NCBI GenBank assembly: GCA_030765135.1
Contig: JAVCDC010000042.1
Span: 1-50,950 of the forward strand
Length of the DNA stretch: 50,950 bases
Source of the DNA: Candidatus Tritonobacter lacicola
Lineage (GTDB): Bacteria; Auribacterota; Tritonobacteria; Tritonobacterales; Tritonobacteraceae
Direction: 5' to 3'
The notes beneath the pieces were generated by a model that was given only the letters and a program-made list of their open reading frames with translations, had not been told where the DNA came from and did not search any database. The position numbers were made by a program, and so were the translations under genes. Positions within the stretch are counted from its first letter, which is position 1. Every line of letters begins with the position of its first letter. Below, piece by piece: positions 37,925 through 45,951 of the stretch.

Positions 37925-39925
37925 ATGATGAAGAAAATAGCACTGATTATATCGCTCATCTCAATGCTTCTCCTCAGTATCAGCAATATATGCCGGGCCA
38001 CTGGCCTTATGACGCCGAAGAACGGCGATTACCCGAGGCTCGCCATGGAGGAGCACCACGTCAACATAACCATCAACAACGGATACGCCGTTACGGAAGT
38101 GGACCAGGTCTTCCACAACCCGAACGACGTGGACCTGGAGGCAATCTACTCCTTCCCACTGCCGAAAGACGCGTCACTCTCGGAGCTGAGCCTCTGGATA
38201 GACGGACAGGAGGTCACGGGCGAGGTCGTGGAGAAGGAGAAAGCGCGCAAGATATATGAAGAGGAGAAGAAGGCGGGACGGGACACCGCGCTGGCTGAAA
38301 AAGACGACTACAGGACCTTTGATGTCTACGTCTATCCAGTCAGGGCAAACGACAGGACGCGTGTCCGCCTCCTGTATTACCAGCCGGTCAAGCTGGACAC
38401 CGGCATAGGGCGGTACGTATATCCTCTCGAGGAGGGAGGCGTCGATGAAATAAGGGAGGCCTTCTGGACATCCAACCCGAAGGTCGAATCGGCCTTCTCC
38501 CTGAACCTGACGCTGAAGTCCGCCTATCCTCTCGATGACGTCCGCGTCCCCGGCCACGAGACGGACGCCGTCGTCACGATGGTCGAAGAGGGCGTCTATA
38601 CCGTAGCACTGGAAAAGCAGGAAGGGTACGAGCTTGTCCGGGACTTCGTACTCTATTACAAGCTGGCGGACGACTCGCCGGCCAGGATCGAGCTTATCCC
38701 GTATAAGGAAGAGACCGGAAAGCCAGGCACGTTCCTTCTCCTGGTCACGCCCGGCGTCGACCTGCGGCCAATAACGGAGGGATCCGACTGGGTCTTCGTC
38801 CTGGACCGCTCGGGGAGTATGTCGGGCAAGATCAACACGCTGGCCGAGGGCGTCACGAAGGCAATCCAGAGGATGAACCCCGAGGACAGGTTCCGCATCG
38901 TCACCTTCGACAACAAGGCCTCGAACCTGACCAAGGGCTACATTCCGGCAACGGCGGAGAACGTCGAGCGCATCACTGAAAAGCTCACGCGCCTCAACAC
39001 GGGCAACTCGACGAACCTCTACGAGGGAATCAAGCTGGGCCTGAAGGGGCTGGACAGCGACCGCACGACGACATTCATACTCGTCACAGACGGCGTCACG
39101 AACACCGGCCGCATCAAGCACAGGGACTTCGTGGAGCTTCTAAAGGGCCACGACCTCCGCTGCTTCATCTACGTCATGGGCAACAGCGCGAACTGGCCCC
39201 TCATGGAGCGGATCGCCGACGAGACGAACGGCATCGCAACCGCCGTCTCCAACGACGACGACATCATAGGCCGGATACTGCTCGCCAAGAGCAAGATAAC
39301 CCACGAGGCGATGCACAGCGCGAGTTTCGAAATAGACGGCGTGCGTACGTACGACGTCACGCCGAAGGAGATAGGCAACCTCTACCGCGGAGAGCAGCTC
39401 GCACTCTTCGGCCACTACGCCCATGGAGGAAGCGCGCGCGTGACCTTCACCGCGAAGATATCCGGCGATGAAAAGACGTACGTCACGGATATCGAGTTCC
39501 CCGACGTAGACACGGACAACCCCGAGATCGAGCGCCTCTGGGCCTACGCCACGATCGAGGACATCATGCAGACGATCCGCTACGAGGGCAAAAGCAAGGA
39601 GCTCAGGTCCGCCGTCGTGGATATGGGCACGCAATACTCGCTCGTGACGGATTACACCTCGATGATCGTAGTCATGCCCGAGCGCTTCGAGGAGCTGGGC
39701 ATAGCGAGGAATAACAAGGACAGGATCTCCAGGGAGAGAGCGGCGCGCGAGGAACGGTCTTCCAGTGGCCCGAGAAACTACCGCGTGGACCGGAGCAGGC
39801 CCATGTTTAACAGGTCCGCCCCGAGGATCGGCGGCGGTGCCCTGGACCCACTGACCGCGCTCTACTCGGTCCTGATAGGTTCGAGCGCCTTGCTCGCGGC
39901 CCGCAACAGGAAGAGGAGGGGCTGA
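37925..39925 (+). CDS. Exported VIT/VWA-domain protein with rhombosortase-type C-terminal tail
   Basis: 666 residues from the ATG at 37925, which follows AAGGAGGATATCC and yields a clean signal peptide (KKIALIISLISMLLLSISNI, then CRA). The VIT domain (about 30-150) shows HHVNITINNGYAVTEVDQVF, IYSFPLPKDASLSEL and the YRTFDVYVYPV strand. The VWA domain (about 290-460) has the metal site DRSGSMSG, then the Thr in STNLYEG and TDG. The end reads GGGALDPLTALYSVLIGSSA followed by LLAARNRKRRG: a glycine motif, hydrophobic helix and basic end like GlyGly-CTERM tails. VIT/VWA proteins in other bacteria are known sortase targets. The rhombosortase-like gene starts 2 nt after the stop, so it is the likely processing enzyme. 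Driven by the sigma-54 promoter at 37789. Confidence 0.88.
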   Translation: MMKKIALIISLISMLLLSISNICRATGLMTPKNGDYPRLAMEEHHVNITINNGYAVTEVDQVFHNPNDVDLEAIYSFPLPKDASLSELSLWIDGQEVTGEVVEKEKARKIYEEEKKAGRDTALAEKDDYRTFDVYVYPVRANDRTRVRLLYYQPVKLDTGIGRYVYPLEEGGVDEIREAFWTSNPKVESAFSLNLTLKSAYPLDDVRVPGHETDAVVTMVEEGVYTVALEKQEGYELVRDFVLYYKLADDSPARIELIPYKEETGKPGTFLLLVTPGVDLRPITEGSDWVFVLDRSGSMSGKINTLAEGVTKAIQRMNPEDRFRIVTFDNKASNLTKGYIPATAENVERITEKLTRLNTGNSTNLYEGIKLGLKGLDSDRTTTFILVTDGVTNTGRIKHRDFVELLKGHDLRCFIYVMGNSANWPLMERIADETNGIATAVSNDDDIIGRILLAKSKITHEAMHSASFEIDGVRTYDVTPKEIGNLYRGEQLALFGHYAHGGSARVTFTAKISGDEKTYVTDIEFPDVDTDNPEIERLWAYATIEDIMQTIRYEGKSKELRSAVVDMGTQYSLVTDYTSMIVVMPERFEELGIARNNKDRISRERAAREERSSSGPRNYRVDRSRPMFNRSAPRIGGGALDPLTALYSVLIGSSALLAARNRKRRG

Positions 39926-39927
39926 AG

Positions 39928-40581
39928 ATGGTCCTTTCGACAAAGCTGAAGGCACGCCTGAAGGCGATCCCCTTCATAACGCTGGCCATCGGCCTGAGAG
40001 CCGTGCTCCTGGCACGGCTCCCGGCCGCCGGCCGGTGGCTATGCTACGACCGCGCGGCTGTCGAGGCGGGGGAGCTCTGGCGGATCGTCACATGCCACTT
40101 CGTCCACGTCAACTTCTCCCACCTTATCTGGGACCTCGCCGCCCTGCTGGCGCTGGGGCTCATGTTCGAAGTGAAGCTCGGGAAGAGTTTCGCCATCAGC
40201 CTAATTGGCGCCACAGTCCTGATCCCCGTCTCGATCTTCTTTTTTCAGCCGGACCTCATCTACTACTGCGGCCTCTCGGGCCTGGACACGGCCGCCTACA
40301 CGCTCTGCGCGTGCTACATCCTGAAGACGGCACTGGAGGAGAAGAGGCCGCTGACCTTCACACTGATGTGCACCGCCTTCGGCGCCCTCGCATTCAAGAT
40401 CATATACGAATTCCATACCGGCCTGACGCTCTTCGCCGATCCCCGGGGTACGGCCCTGGTCCCCGTCCCGCTGGCGCACATAGTCGGCGGCGCCATCGGC
40501 ATCGTCTCGTTCGCGCTATTTCTCCTCAAAGGGCAGAGGTCGTTTCTGGAAACCCCCGACATGGAAGGAGCCCTACCATGA
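39928..40581 (+). CDS. Rhombosortase-like rhomboid intramembrane serine protease
   Basis: 217 residues, about six transmembrane helices. The catalytic pair is Ser117 in GLSGLDTAAY and His184 in LAHIVGGAIG. Conserved rhomboid landmarks also include ELWRIVTCHFVHVNFSHLIW in the first loop and GLMFEVKLGKSFA. Rhombosortases cleave proteins that carry a GlyGly-CTERM tail and may leave them attached to the outer surface. It lies 2 nt downstream of the VIT/VWA gene whose tail fits, so substrate and protease are co-expressed. Assignment to rhombosortase rather than ordinary rhomboid rests on this neighbour and on small size. Confidence 0.82.
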   Translation: MVLSTKLKARLKAIPFITLAIGLRAVLLARLPAAGRWLCYDRAAVEAGELWRIVTCHFVHVNFSHLIWDLAALLALGLMFEVKLGKSFAISLIGATVLIPVSIFFFQPDLIYYCGLSGLDTAAYTLCACYILKTALEEKRPLTFTLMCTAFGALAFKIIYEFHTGLTLFADPRGTALVPVPLAHIVGGAIGIVSFALFLLKGQRSFLETPDMEGALP

Positions 40582-40635
40582 AACTGAAGAGACACGATAC
40601 CGTAACAGCGTCGCGCATCATATGGAGGGCTGAAA

Positions 40636-41049
40636 ATGACTAAGCGTGCAGTGAGCATACTCGCCGTGGTTGTACTGGTCGTGGTTCTCGTCTGCAGTGC
40701 CGCCCTTCACGGGGGCAACCCCCATAGGGTAACCCTGTGGACGCTCTATTCTGATGAATTGTCCTTTGCCGTGAACGTTGTCCCCGACATCGTCTCCAAC
40801 ACAACCGTCCTCTTTTTCAACCCGGCCTTCTCAATGCTGAGGGGCGAGGAGGTGAGCAACATATGGCCCATCGTAACCGTGACCTCTCCGGTCACGGGAC
40901 CGATATGCGGAATCAGGGACGCCCGGCACGGATACCCCTTCTGGGACCCCGTCGCGCTGGACGAGATGCGGCAGAGCGACTATTTCGTCGGCCGGGGCCG
41001 GGATAGATGCACCGGACAGACCTGCACTATTAAAAGCAAGAAATTATAA
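40636..41049 (+). CDS. Small exported protein of unknown function
   Basis: 137 residues; GGAGG precedes the ATG. An N-terminal hydrophobic segment (VSILAVVVLVVVLVCSAALH) is a signal peptide or anchor. The rest (TLWTLYSDELSFAVNVVPDI, LFFNPAFSMLRGEEVSNIWP, YPFWDPVALDEMRQSDYFVG) shows two Cys pairs near its end (ICGIR, RDRCTGQTC). No family is recognised. Its place between the rhombosortase and another membrane protein, all on one strand with short gaps, suggests a shared transcript. Confidence 0.6.
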   Translation: MTKRAVSILAVVVLVVVLVCSAALHGGNPHRVTLWTLYSDELSFAVNVVPDIVSNTTVLFFNPAFSMLRGEEVSNIWPIVTVTSPVTGPICGIRDARHGYPFWDPVALDEMRQSDYFVGRGRDRCTGQTCTIKSKKL

Positions 41050-41066
41050 CTGATGGAGGAAATGCA

Positions 41067-41531
41067 ATGATCGCAAAGAAATTCGCAGTAGGGTTTGGAA
41101 TCGCCGTTCTGCTCCCCATGACGGTACACTACGGCGTGAGCACGTTCAGCCCGTCGCCCGGGTGGGATGATTACCGGATCGAGAACTATTACGAGCGCCA
41201 CGAGAGGGCGACTCCCGAAGAGCAGGTGAAGCTCGAAAAGGAGAATTCACAGCTTGAGAAGAAATACAAGGAACAGCTCAAGCTCTTCCAGAAACACATG
41301 TTCGCCGTAGCCGTCCCGATCGGGATCGTCGCTCTCGTTCTCGGTTCCATGCTGGCTATCCAAGCGATCGGGTCGGGTCTCATGTTCGGAGGCATCTTCA
41401 CTTTGACCGACGGCTACTGGTGCTACTGGTCGGAGCTGCAGGACTGGATGAGGTTCGTGTCCCTCCTGGCCGCCCTGGCAATCCTCATCTTCATTGGCTA
41501 TCGCAAGTTTACACGAGAGGGTAAGATATAA
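41067..41531 (+). CDS. Membrane protein with coiled-coil loop, unknown function
   Basis: 154 residues. An N-terminal hydrophobic helix (KKFAVGFGIAVLLPMTVHYG) is followed by an acidic/basic coiled coil (ATPEEQVKLEKENSQLEKKY), two hydrophobic helices (VAVPIGIVALVLGSMLAIQA; LLAALAILIFIGYRKF) and a segment with GGIFTLTDGYWCYWSELQDW between them. GGAGG lies before the ATG. It is 17 nt downstream of the previous gene. No family recognised. Confidence 0.6.
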   Translation: MIAKKFAVGFGIAVLLPMTVHYGVSTFSPSPGWDDYRIENYYERHERATPEEQVKLEKENSQLEKKYKEQLKLFQKHMFAVAVPIGIVALVLGSMLAIQAIGSGLMFGGIFTLTDGYWCYWSELQDWMRFVSLLAALAILIFIGYRKFTREGKI

Positions 41532-41549
41532 GAGCGGAGGGAAAATAGA

Positions 41550-42221
41550 TTGGGCGCAACAGATAACAATTATATAAAAAGGGCGTGTTACCCGGAGTTG
41601 GTCCTGGCCGTCCTGTGCGGGGCCGTCCACGTCATCCTGGAGCTGGCAACCAGGGGCTTGGGAAGCAACGCGATGACGCCGGGCCTTCTCCTGCGGTGCT
41701 ATACGCTTGCCGCGGCGGCAGGCTGGGGATGCTACCTCCTGTGGCGGTCGATCGTCACGCCCTGCGCACTGGAGGTGTGGGGACTGCGCCGGGCGGGCTT
41801 CCTGCGGGCGCTCGGGAGCAGCGCGGTATTCGTCCTCGCCGCCGGCGCGCCACTGTTTATATACGGGCAATTGCACTCCAGGCTTCCCCTGCCGCCGACG
41901 TTCTGGCTTGTCGCCGCTCTCTATACGGTGTGGGGAATAGCCCAGCAGTTCTGCCTCCAGGCGCTCGTAACCAGGAACCTGCGGCAGTTGATCCCGGGAA
42001 TCCCTTTCCGCGTCCTCGCCGCGGCGGCCCTTTTCGGCGCCGTTCACTTCCCGGACTACCGGATCATGCCGCTGGCGTTCATAGCGGGTCTGGGTCTCAC
42101 CTGGATTTATGAAAGATACCGCAACATCTGGGCCATCGGAATCGCGCACGGGATCCTCGGCGCCCTGTTCCTTTATCTCGTACTCGGGCTGGACCACGGC
42201 TGGGAGGCGCTTTTATCTTGA
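41550..42221 (+). CDS. CPBP-family intramembrane protease-like protein, QQ variant
   Basis: 223 residues beginning at TTG 41550 with GCGGAGGG nine bases upstream; no in-frame ATG fits near the start. Seven or so hydrophobic helices. The CPBP (CAAX protease and bacteriocin-processing) region shows WGIAQQFCLQALVTRNLRQ in place of the EExxxR motif, then FGAVHFPDYRIMP (conserved His) and GIAHGILGALFLY (second His). The two Glu that normally bind the metal/water are Gln here. A Q-type subgroup may exist, so loss of activity is not certain. Genes on both sides are membrane-linked and same-strand. Confidence 0.72.
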   Translation: MGATDNNYIKRACYPELVLAVLCGAVHVILELATRGLGSNAMTPGLLLRCYTLAAAAGWGCYLLWRSIVTPCALEVWGLRRAGFLRALGSSAVFVLAAGAPLFIYGQLHSRLPLPPTFWLVAALYTVWGIAQQFCLQALVTRNLRQLIPGIPFRVLAAAALFGAVHFPDYRIMPLAFIAGLGLTWIYERYRNIWAIGIAHGILGALFLYLVLGLDHGWEALLS

Positions 42222-42251
42222 AATCACAGCCAGCAGCTTCAAAGGAGAAAG

Positions 42252-43115
42252 ATGAACCGGTGCGGCGTTAAAATATTATCCAGGCTGGTTGCCTCCACAG
42301 CCATGTTGATCCTGATTCACGGCTGCTCTACGGCGCCGCAACGCGCCGTAGAGGAAGCGGGAGATTACGTGATCCTTCTTCACGGCTTGAACCGCACGAA
42401 CATGTCCATGAAGAAGCTGGAGAGGGTCCTCTCCCGGAGCGGCTACGATGTCATCAACATCACATATCCTTCCAGCAGGTTCTCTGTCGAAGAGCTGGCC
42501 GAAAAGCACCTTGCCGGGATCATCCGGGACAGGATATGCGACCGGGAGCGGAGGGTCCATTTCGTGACACACTCCCTGGGGGGCATCATCCTGCGCCGGT
42601 ACCTGAAGGACCACGCCATGGAGAACCTGGGCCGCGTTGTCATGCTGAGCCCGCCCAATAACGGAAGCGAGATTACGGACAGATTCAAGGACAACTTCCT
42701 CTATAAGGCCCTGACCGGCCCCGCGGGGCAGGAGCTCGGGACCGAGCCCGAAAGCGTGCCCAATCACCTCGGCCCTGCTGATTTCGAACTGGGGATAATT
42801 ACCGGAGATTTTTCGCTGAACCCGTATTTCTCCCGGCTCATCAATGAATCAAACGACGGCACGGTGTCGGTCGAGAGCGCAAGGATCGAGGGGATGAGTG
42901 ATTTCATTGTGGTCCGCAGCAGTCACACTTTCATCATGCAGAATAAGAATGTGATCGACCAGGTCGCCCACTTCATTAGAAACGGTGAATTTCACAGGGA
43001 GCATAATGCTGCGCCGGCAACCTTTAATACTGTACAATTAATACTGTACAATCAAATTTTACGGGCGCGGGAATGTGATAAATTGTACGGGGTTGGGCCG
43101 CAATTCAAAATATAG
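42252..43115 (+). CDS. Lipase-like alpha/beta hydrolase, probable lipoprotein
   Basis: 287 residues; AAAGGAG lies before the ATG. The N-terminal signal (ASTAMLILIHGC-S) ends in a plausible but not ideal lipobox (IHGC). The core is a short-lipase fold: VILLHGLNRT oxyanion region, VHFVTHSLGGIILRRYL with the nucleophile Ser near residue 107, acid likely in NESNDGTVSVES, His in VRSSHTFIMQ. It resembles cell-surface lipases/acyltransferases. The C-terminal 25 residues after IRNGEFHREH are probably nonessential. It is located between the CPBP-like gene and the DUF2339 gene, all on one strand, with gaps of 12-30 nt. Confidence 0.78.
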   Translation: MNRCGVKILSRLVASTAMLILIHGCSTAPQRAVEEAGDYVILLHGLNRTNMSMKKLERVLSRSGYDVINITYPSSRFSVEELAEKHLAGIIRDRICDRERRVHFVTHSLGGIILRRYLKDHAMENLGRVVMLSPPNNGSEITDRFKDNFLYKALTGPAGQELGTEPESVPNHLGPADFELGIITGDFSLNPYFSRLINESNDGTVSVESARIEGMSDFIVVRSSHTFIMQNKNVIDQVAHFIRNGEFHREHNAAPATFNTVQLILYNQILRARECDKLYGVGPQFKI

Positions 43116-43127
43116 GTAAGGTAAGCT

Positions 43128-45848
43128 ATGGAAATAATCCTGTTCTTGATCGGCATTATCCTTGCAATAGTGGCCCTGGCGAAGGCCGGCGAGGCAACGA
43201 AGGCCCTTCGGGAGCTGCGGAAGAGCCTCGAGGACCGGGACGAGCGCCTCGCGGGGCTTACGCGCAGGATATACCGGCTCGAAAAGCACCCGGAGGAACA
43301 CGAGCTTCAGCCCACACCCATAAAAGAGGAAATGCCTCCCCCGGCCGCCACTTATCCAAGAGAGGCGAAGCCCGCCCATCCCCCTGGAGAAAGGGAAGCG
43401 GTTCCCACGGTCCCCGCTCCAGCGCCCCCCCGGCCCCCGGCACCGGTCAAGCCGACCGGGGAGGCACCCCCCGTCCCTGCCGTGGACGGCCGGGATACAT
43501 GGTCCAGGTTCGAGGAGGCGGTAGGCAAGCGCTGGATGACGTGGTTAGGCATTCTGGTCCTATTCTTCAGCGCCGGCTTCTTCCTGAAGTACGCCTTCGA
43601 CCGCGACTGGATAGGTCCGGGGACCCAGATCCTCATAGCATGCGCCGGCGGCATCGCGCTCCTCGGGACAGGACACCATCTCCTGCGCAAAGATATGAGG
43701 GCCCTCGGGCAGGGGCTGATCGGAGGCGGGCTGATGATCCTGTACGCGGCCCTCTTCGCCGCCTTCTCGCCGAACGTTTACGGCGAGCCGGTCATCTCCA
43801 ACCAGAAGCTGGTATTCGCAATGATGTGCCTTGTGACGGCCGCGGGGGTGGCGCTGGCGATCAGGCACGACGCCATAGCCATCAGCTTCCTGGCGGCACT
43901 GGGCGGCTTCCTTACGCCGATTCTGGTCTCCACGGGCACGGACGCCCGCGACACACTCTTCGCCTATGTCCTGCTCCTCGACCTGGGCGTAATGGCCGTG
44001 GCCCTGTACCGGAGATGGCGGGCCCTCGATATTCTCGCCTTCTTCGGCACTGCCGCCCTCTTTACCGGCTGGTTCTTAGATTATTACGAACCAGATGCCA
44101 TGGCACCGACCCTCCTCTGGCTGGGGGCCTTCTTCGTGGTATTCCTTGTCCTGCCGTTCGTCAACCACCTGCGACGCGGGACACCAGTTACTGTGGAGCG
44201 TTTCGTCATGGCGATCGCGAACGCCGCGTTCGCATTCGGCTTCGCCTTCCATATCCTGCGCGATGGACACGACCTGGCCCTGTCCATGATCGCGCTCGGC
44301 ATGGCCGCCGCGTACCTTGTGATGGGCGTGCTGACACGGAAGCGCATTCCACGGGACGAGCGGGCGCTCTTCGGGTTTATCGCGATGGCCGTCCTCTTCC
44401 TCACCATCTCCGTGCCCCTGCGGTTCGGCATGAACGGCATCACGCTCGCATGGCTCGGCGAGGCGTCGGTGCTGCTCTACCTGGGATATAAATTCTGCTA
44501 TCACCCGGTCCGTGTGTGGGGCTTCATCGTCCTGCTATTGGGCGTAGGGCGCGTCTTCGTCGTTCACCTGGGGGGCGCCACGCACGCCGGGCCCTTCACC
44601 CCCTTCCTGAACAACGAGTTCTTAATGCTCATGTGCGCGCCTATCGGTGCGGCGGTCTTCGCCGCGATCCACCAGGCCTGGCGCAGGACGGCCGAGGACG
44701 ACGACCGGTTCCTGAAGCTGCTGTGCACCATCGGGGCGGGACTGCTGGCCCTCTTCTTCCTCCACGTGGAGATTGAGCAGTGGCTGGCCTACCGCGCGGA
44801 AGGAAGGGTGCTGGACGCCGGCTACCTGAAGGGCTGCGCCCTGACGGTGCTCTGGGCGCTGGGAGCGGCCGGCTTCCTGGGGGGAGGCCTGGGGGGTAAG
44901 TCGCGCGCCGTACGCTGGGCGGGGGCTCTGCCGCTTTTCATAGCTTTTTTGCTGGCCGCAGGCCTTTATTCCGGTCCGCTTTCCCACGAGTATATGATCT
45001 TCCTGAACGGCCGTTTCGGAGCGGGCCTCCTCGTTTGCGCCCTCCTCTTCGCCTTCTCCATAGCCGCGAGAGGGCATGACCTGAGGGCGTGGATAGCAAC
45101 CGGTGCGGGATTCACGGCTCTTGCCCTACTGCACACAGAGACGCAGCAGTGGATCGGCCTCCGGTCATCGCAGTGGGCTTGTGAGGGCGGTTACGTAGCC
45201 GACTGCCTCCTGTCGCTATTATGGGTGACAGGTTCCCTGGCGATGCTGGCGGGCGGGATTCGCGGCCGGAGCGGTATCCCCCGGAACGCCGGGCTGGCAG
45301 CGTTGTTATTCGGCTCCGTGTACGCAGTAAGCCTCTTCGGCTTCGACCTTACGGACTACCTGCCCGTCCTGAACGCGCGCTTCCTCGTTACCCTGGCCGC
45401 CTGCGGCGCCCTCTTCGCGCACTCCTTTGTCCGCCGCCGCTACAGGGGGATGCTGGGAGAAGGGGAGCTGTCCCTGGCGGCCTTCCTTTTCTGGTGCGCG
45501 ATCGTGTGTCTCCTCGCGCTGCTAAGCTCGGAGCCGCGCCTGTGGTACGGTACTACCGTGGCAGACCCCGTTCGGGCGCGTTGGCTGGCCCAGATGTCGG
45601 TGACAATCGTGTGGGGCGTGTACGCCTCGGCGCTGCTGTCAATAGGCTTCTGGCGGCGGGCCCGGCCGCTCAGGCTCGCGGCCCTCGGCCTCTTCGCCCT
45701 CACCGCGGCGAAGCTCGCCCTGGTTGACCTGGCAACACTCAGGCAGATCTACCGGATCATCACGTTCTTCGTCCTGGGCCTCCTGATGATCGGCGCATCC
45801 TATCTATACCACAGGGCCGAGAGGAGGCTGAAGGAAGCCGTAAGGTAA
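43128..45848 (+). CDS. DUF2339 multi-pass membrane protein
   Basis: 906 residues. The first 20 form a membrane helix (ILFLIGIILAIVALAKAGEA), then a coiled coil with ALRELRKSLEDRDERLAGL, then a Pro-rich linker (about 60-125, APAPPRPPAPVKPTGEAPPV) and WSRFEEAVGKRWMTWLGILV, which opens some two dozen transmembrane helices. This order (coiled coil, Pro linker, W..-E..-G.rW..w.G, long polytopic region) is typical of DUF2339. Function is unknown; a role in envelope biogenesis has been proposed only by context. It is the last gene of the plus-strand run; a REP-like element follows 25 nt later. Confidence 0.85.
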   Translation: MEIILFLIGIILAIVALAKAGEATKALRELRKSLEDRDERLAGLTRRIYRLEKHPEEHELQPTPIKEEMPPPAATYPREAKPAHPPGEREAVPTVPAPAPPRPPAPVKPTGEAPPVPAVDGRDTWSRFEEAVGKRWMTWLGILVLFFSAGFFLKYAFDRDWIGPGTQILIACAGGIALLGTGHHLLRKDMRALGQGLIGGGLMILYAALFAAFSPNVYGEPVISNQKLVFAMMCLVTAAGVALAIRHDAIAISFLAALGGFLTPILVSTGTDARDTLFAYVLLLDLGVMAVALYRRWRALDILAFFGTAALFTGWFLDYYEPDAMAPTLLWLGAFFVVFLVLPFVNHLRRGTPVTVERFVMAIANAAFAFGFAFHILRDGHDLALSMIALGMAAAYLVMGVLTRKRIPRDERALFGFIAMAVLFLTISVPLRFGMNGITLAWLGEASVLLYLGYKFCYHPVRVWGFIVLLLGVGRVFVVHLGGATHAGPFTPFLNNEFLMLMCAPIGAAVFAAIHQAWRRTAEDDDRFLKLLCTIGAGLLALFFLHVEIEQWLAYRAEGRVLDAGYLKGCALTVLWALGAAGFLGGGLGGKSRAVRWAGALPLFIAFLLAAGLYSGPLSHEYMIFLNGRFGAGLLVCALLFAFSIAARGHDLRAWIATGAGFTALALLHTETQQWIGLRSSQWACEGGYVADCLLSLLWVTGSLAMLAGGIRGRSGIPRNAGLAALLFGSVYAVSLFGFDLTDYLPVLNARFLVTLAACGALFAHSFVRRRYRGMLGEGELSLAAFLFWCAIVCLLALLSSEPRLWYGTTVADPVRARWLAQMSVTIVWGVYASALLSIGFWRRARPLRLAALGLFALTAAKLALVDLATLRQIYRIITFFVLGLLMIGASYLYHRAERRLKEAVR

Positions 45849-45873
45849 GGGGAAGGTAAGGGGTCAAAGGTAA

Positions 45874-45948
45874 GGGGTCAGACCTGCGCTATCAACTATT
45901 AACACGGCTTAATAACAAACAATAGTTGATAGCGCAGGTCTGACCCCC
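45874..45948 (-). repeat. Palindromic REP-like element, copy 2 (inverted)
   Basis: GGGGTCAGACCTGCGCTATC + AACTA pairs with TAGTTGATAGCGCAGGTCTG + ACCCC around a core containing GGCTTAATAACAAAC. It is the reverse complement of the element at 19078-19152 apart from a few bases, and here the stem is perfect. A partial GGGGTCAAAGG unit precedes it. Confidence 0.8.
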
Positions 45949-45951
45949 AAT

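Noticed and set aside
38174-39955. Two long minus-strand frames opposite the VIT/VWA gene
   Set aside because: Arg/Val/Asp-rich composition without motifs; typical shadow of a GC-rich gene.
40012-40030. TGGCACGGCTCCCGG as a fourth sigma-54 site
   Set aside because: It lacks GC at the -12 position and lies inside the rhombosortase coding region.
41247-42197. 316-codon minus-strand frame opposite the CPBP-like gene
   Set aside because: Low-complexity charged composition and no ribosome site; the plus strand holds ordered membrane genes with good start signals.
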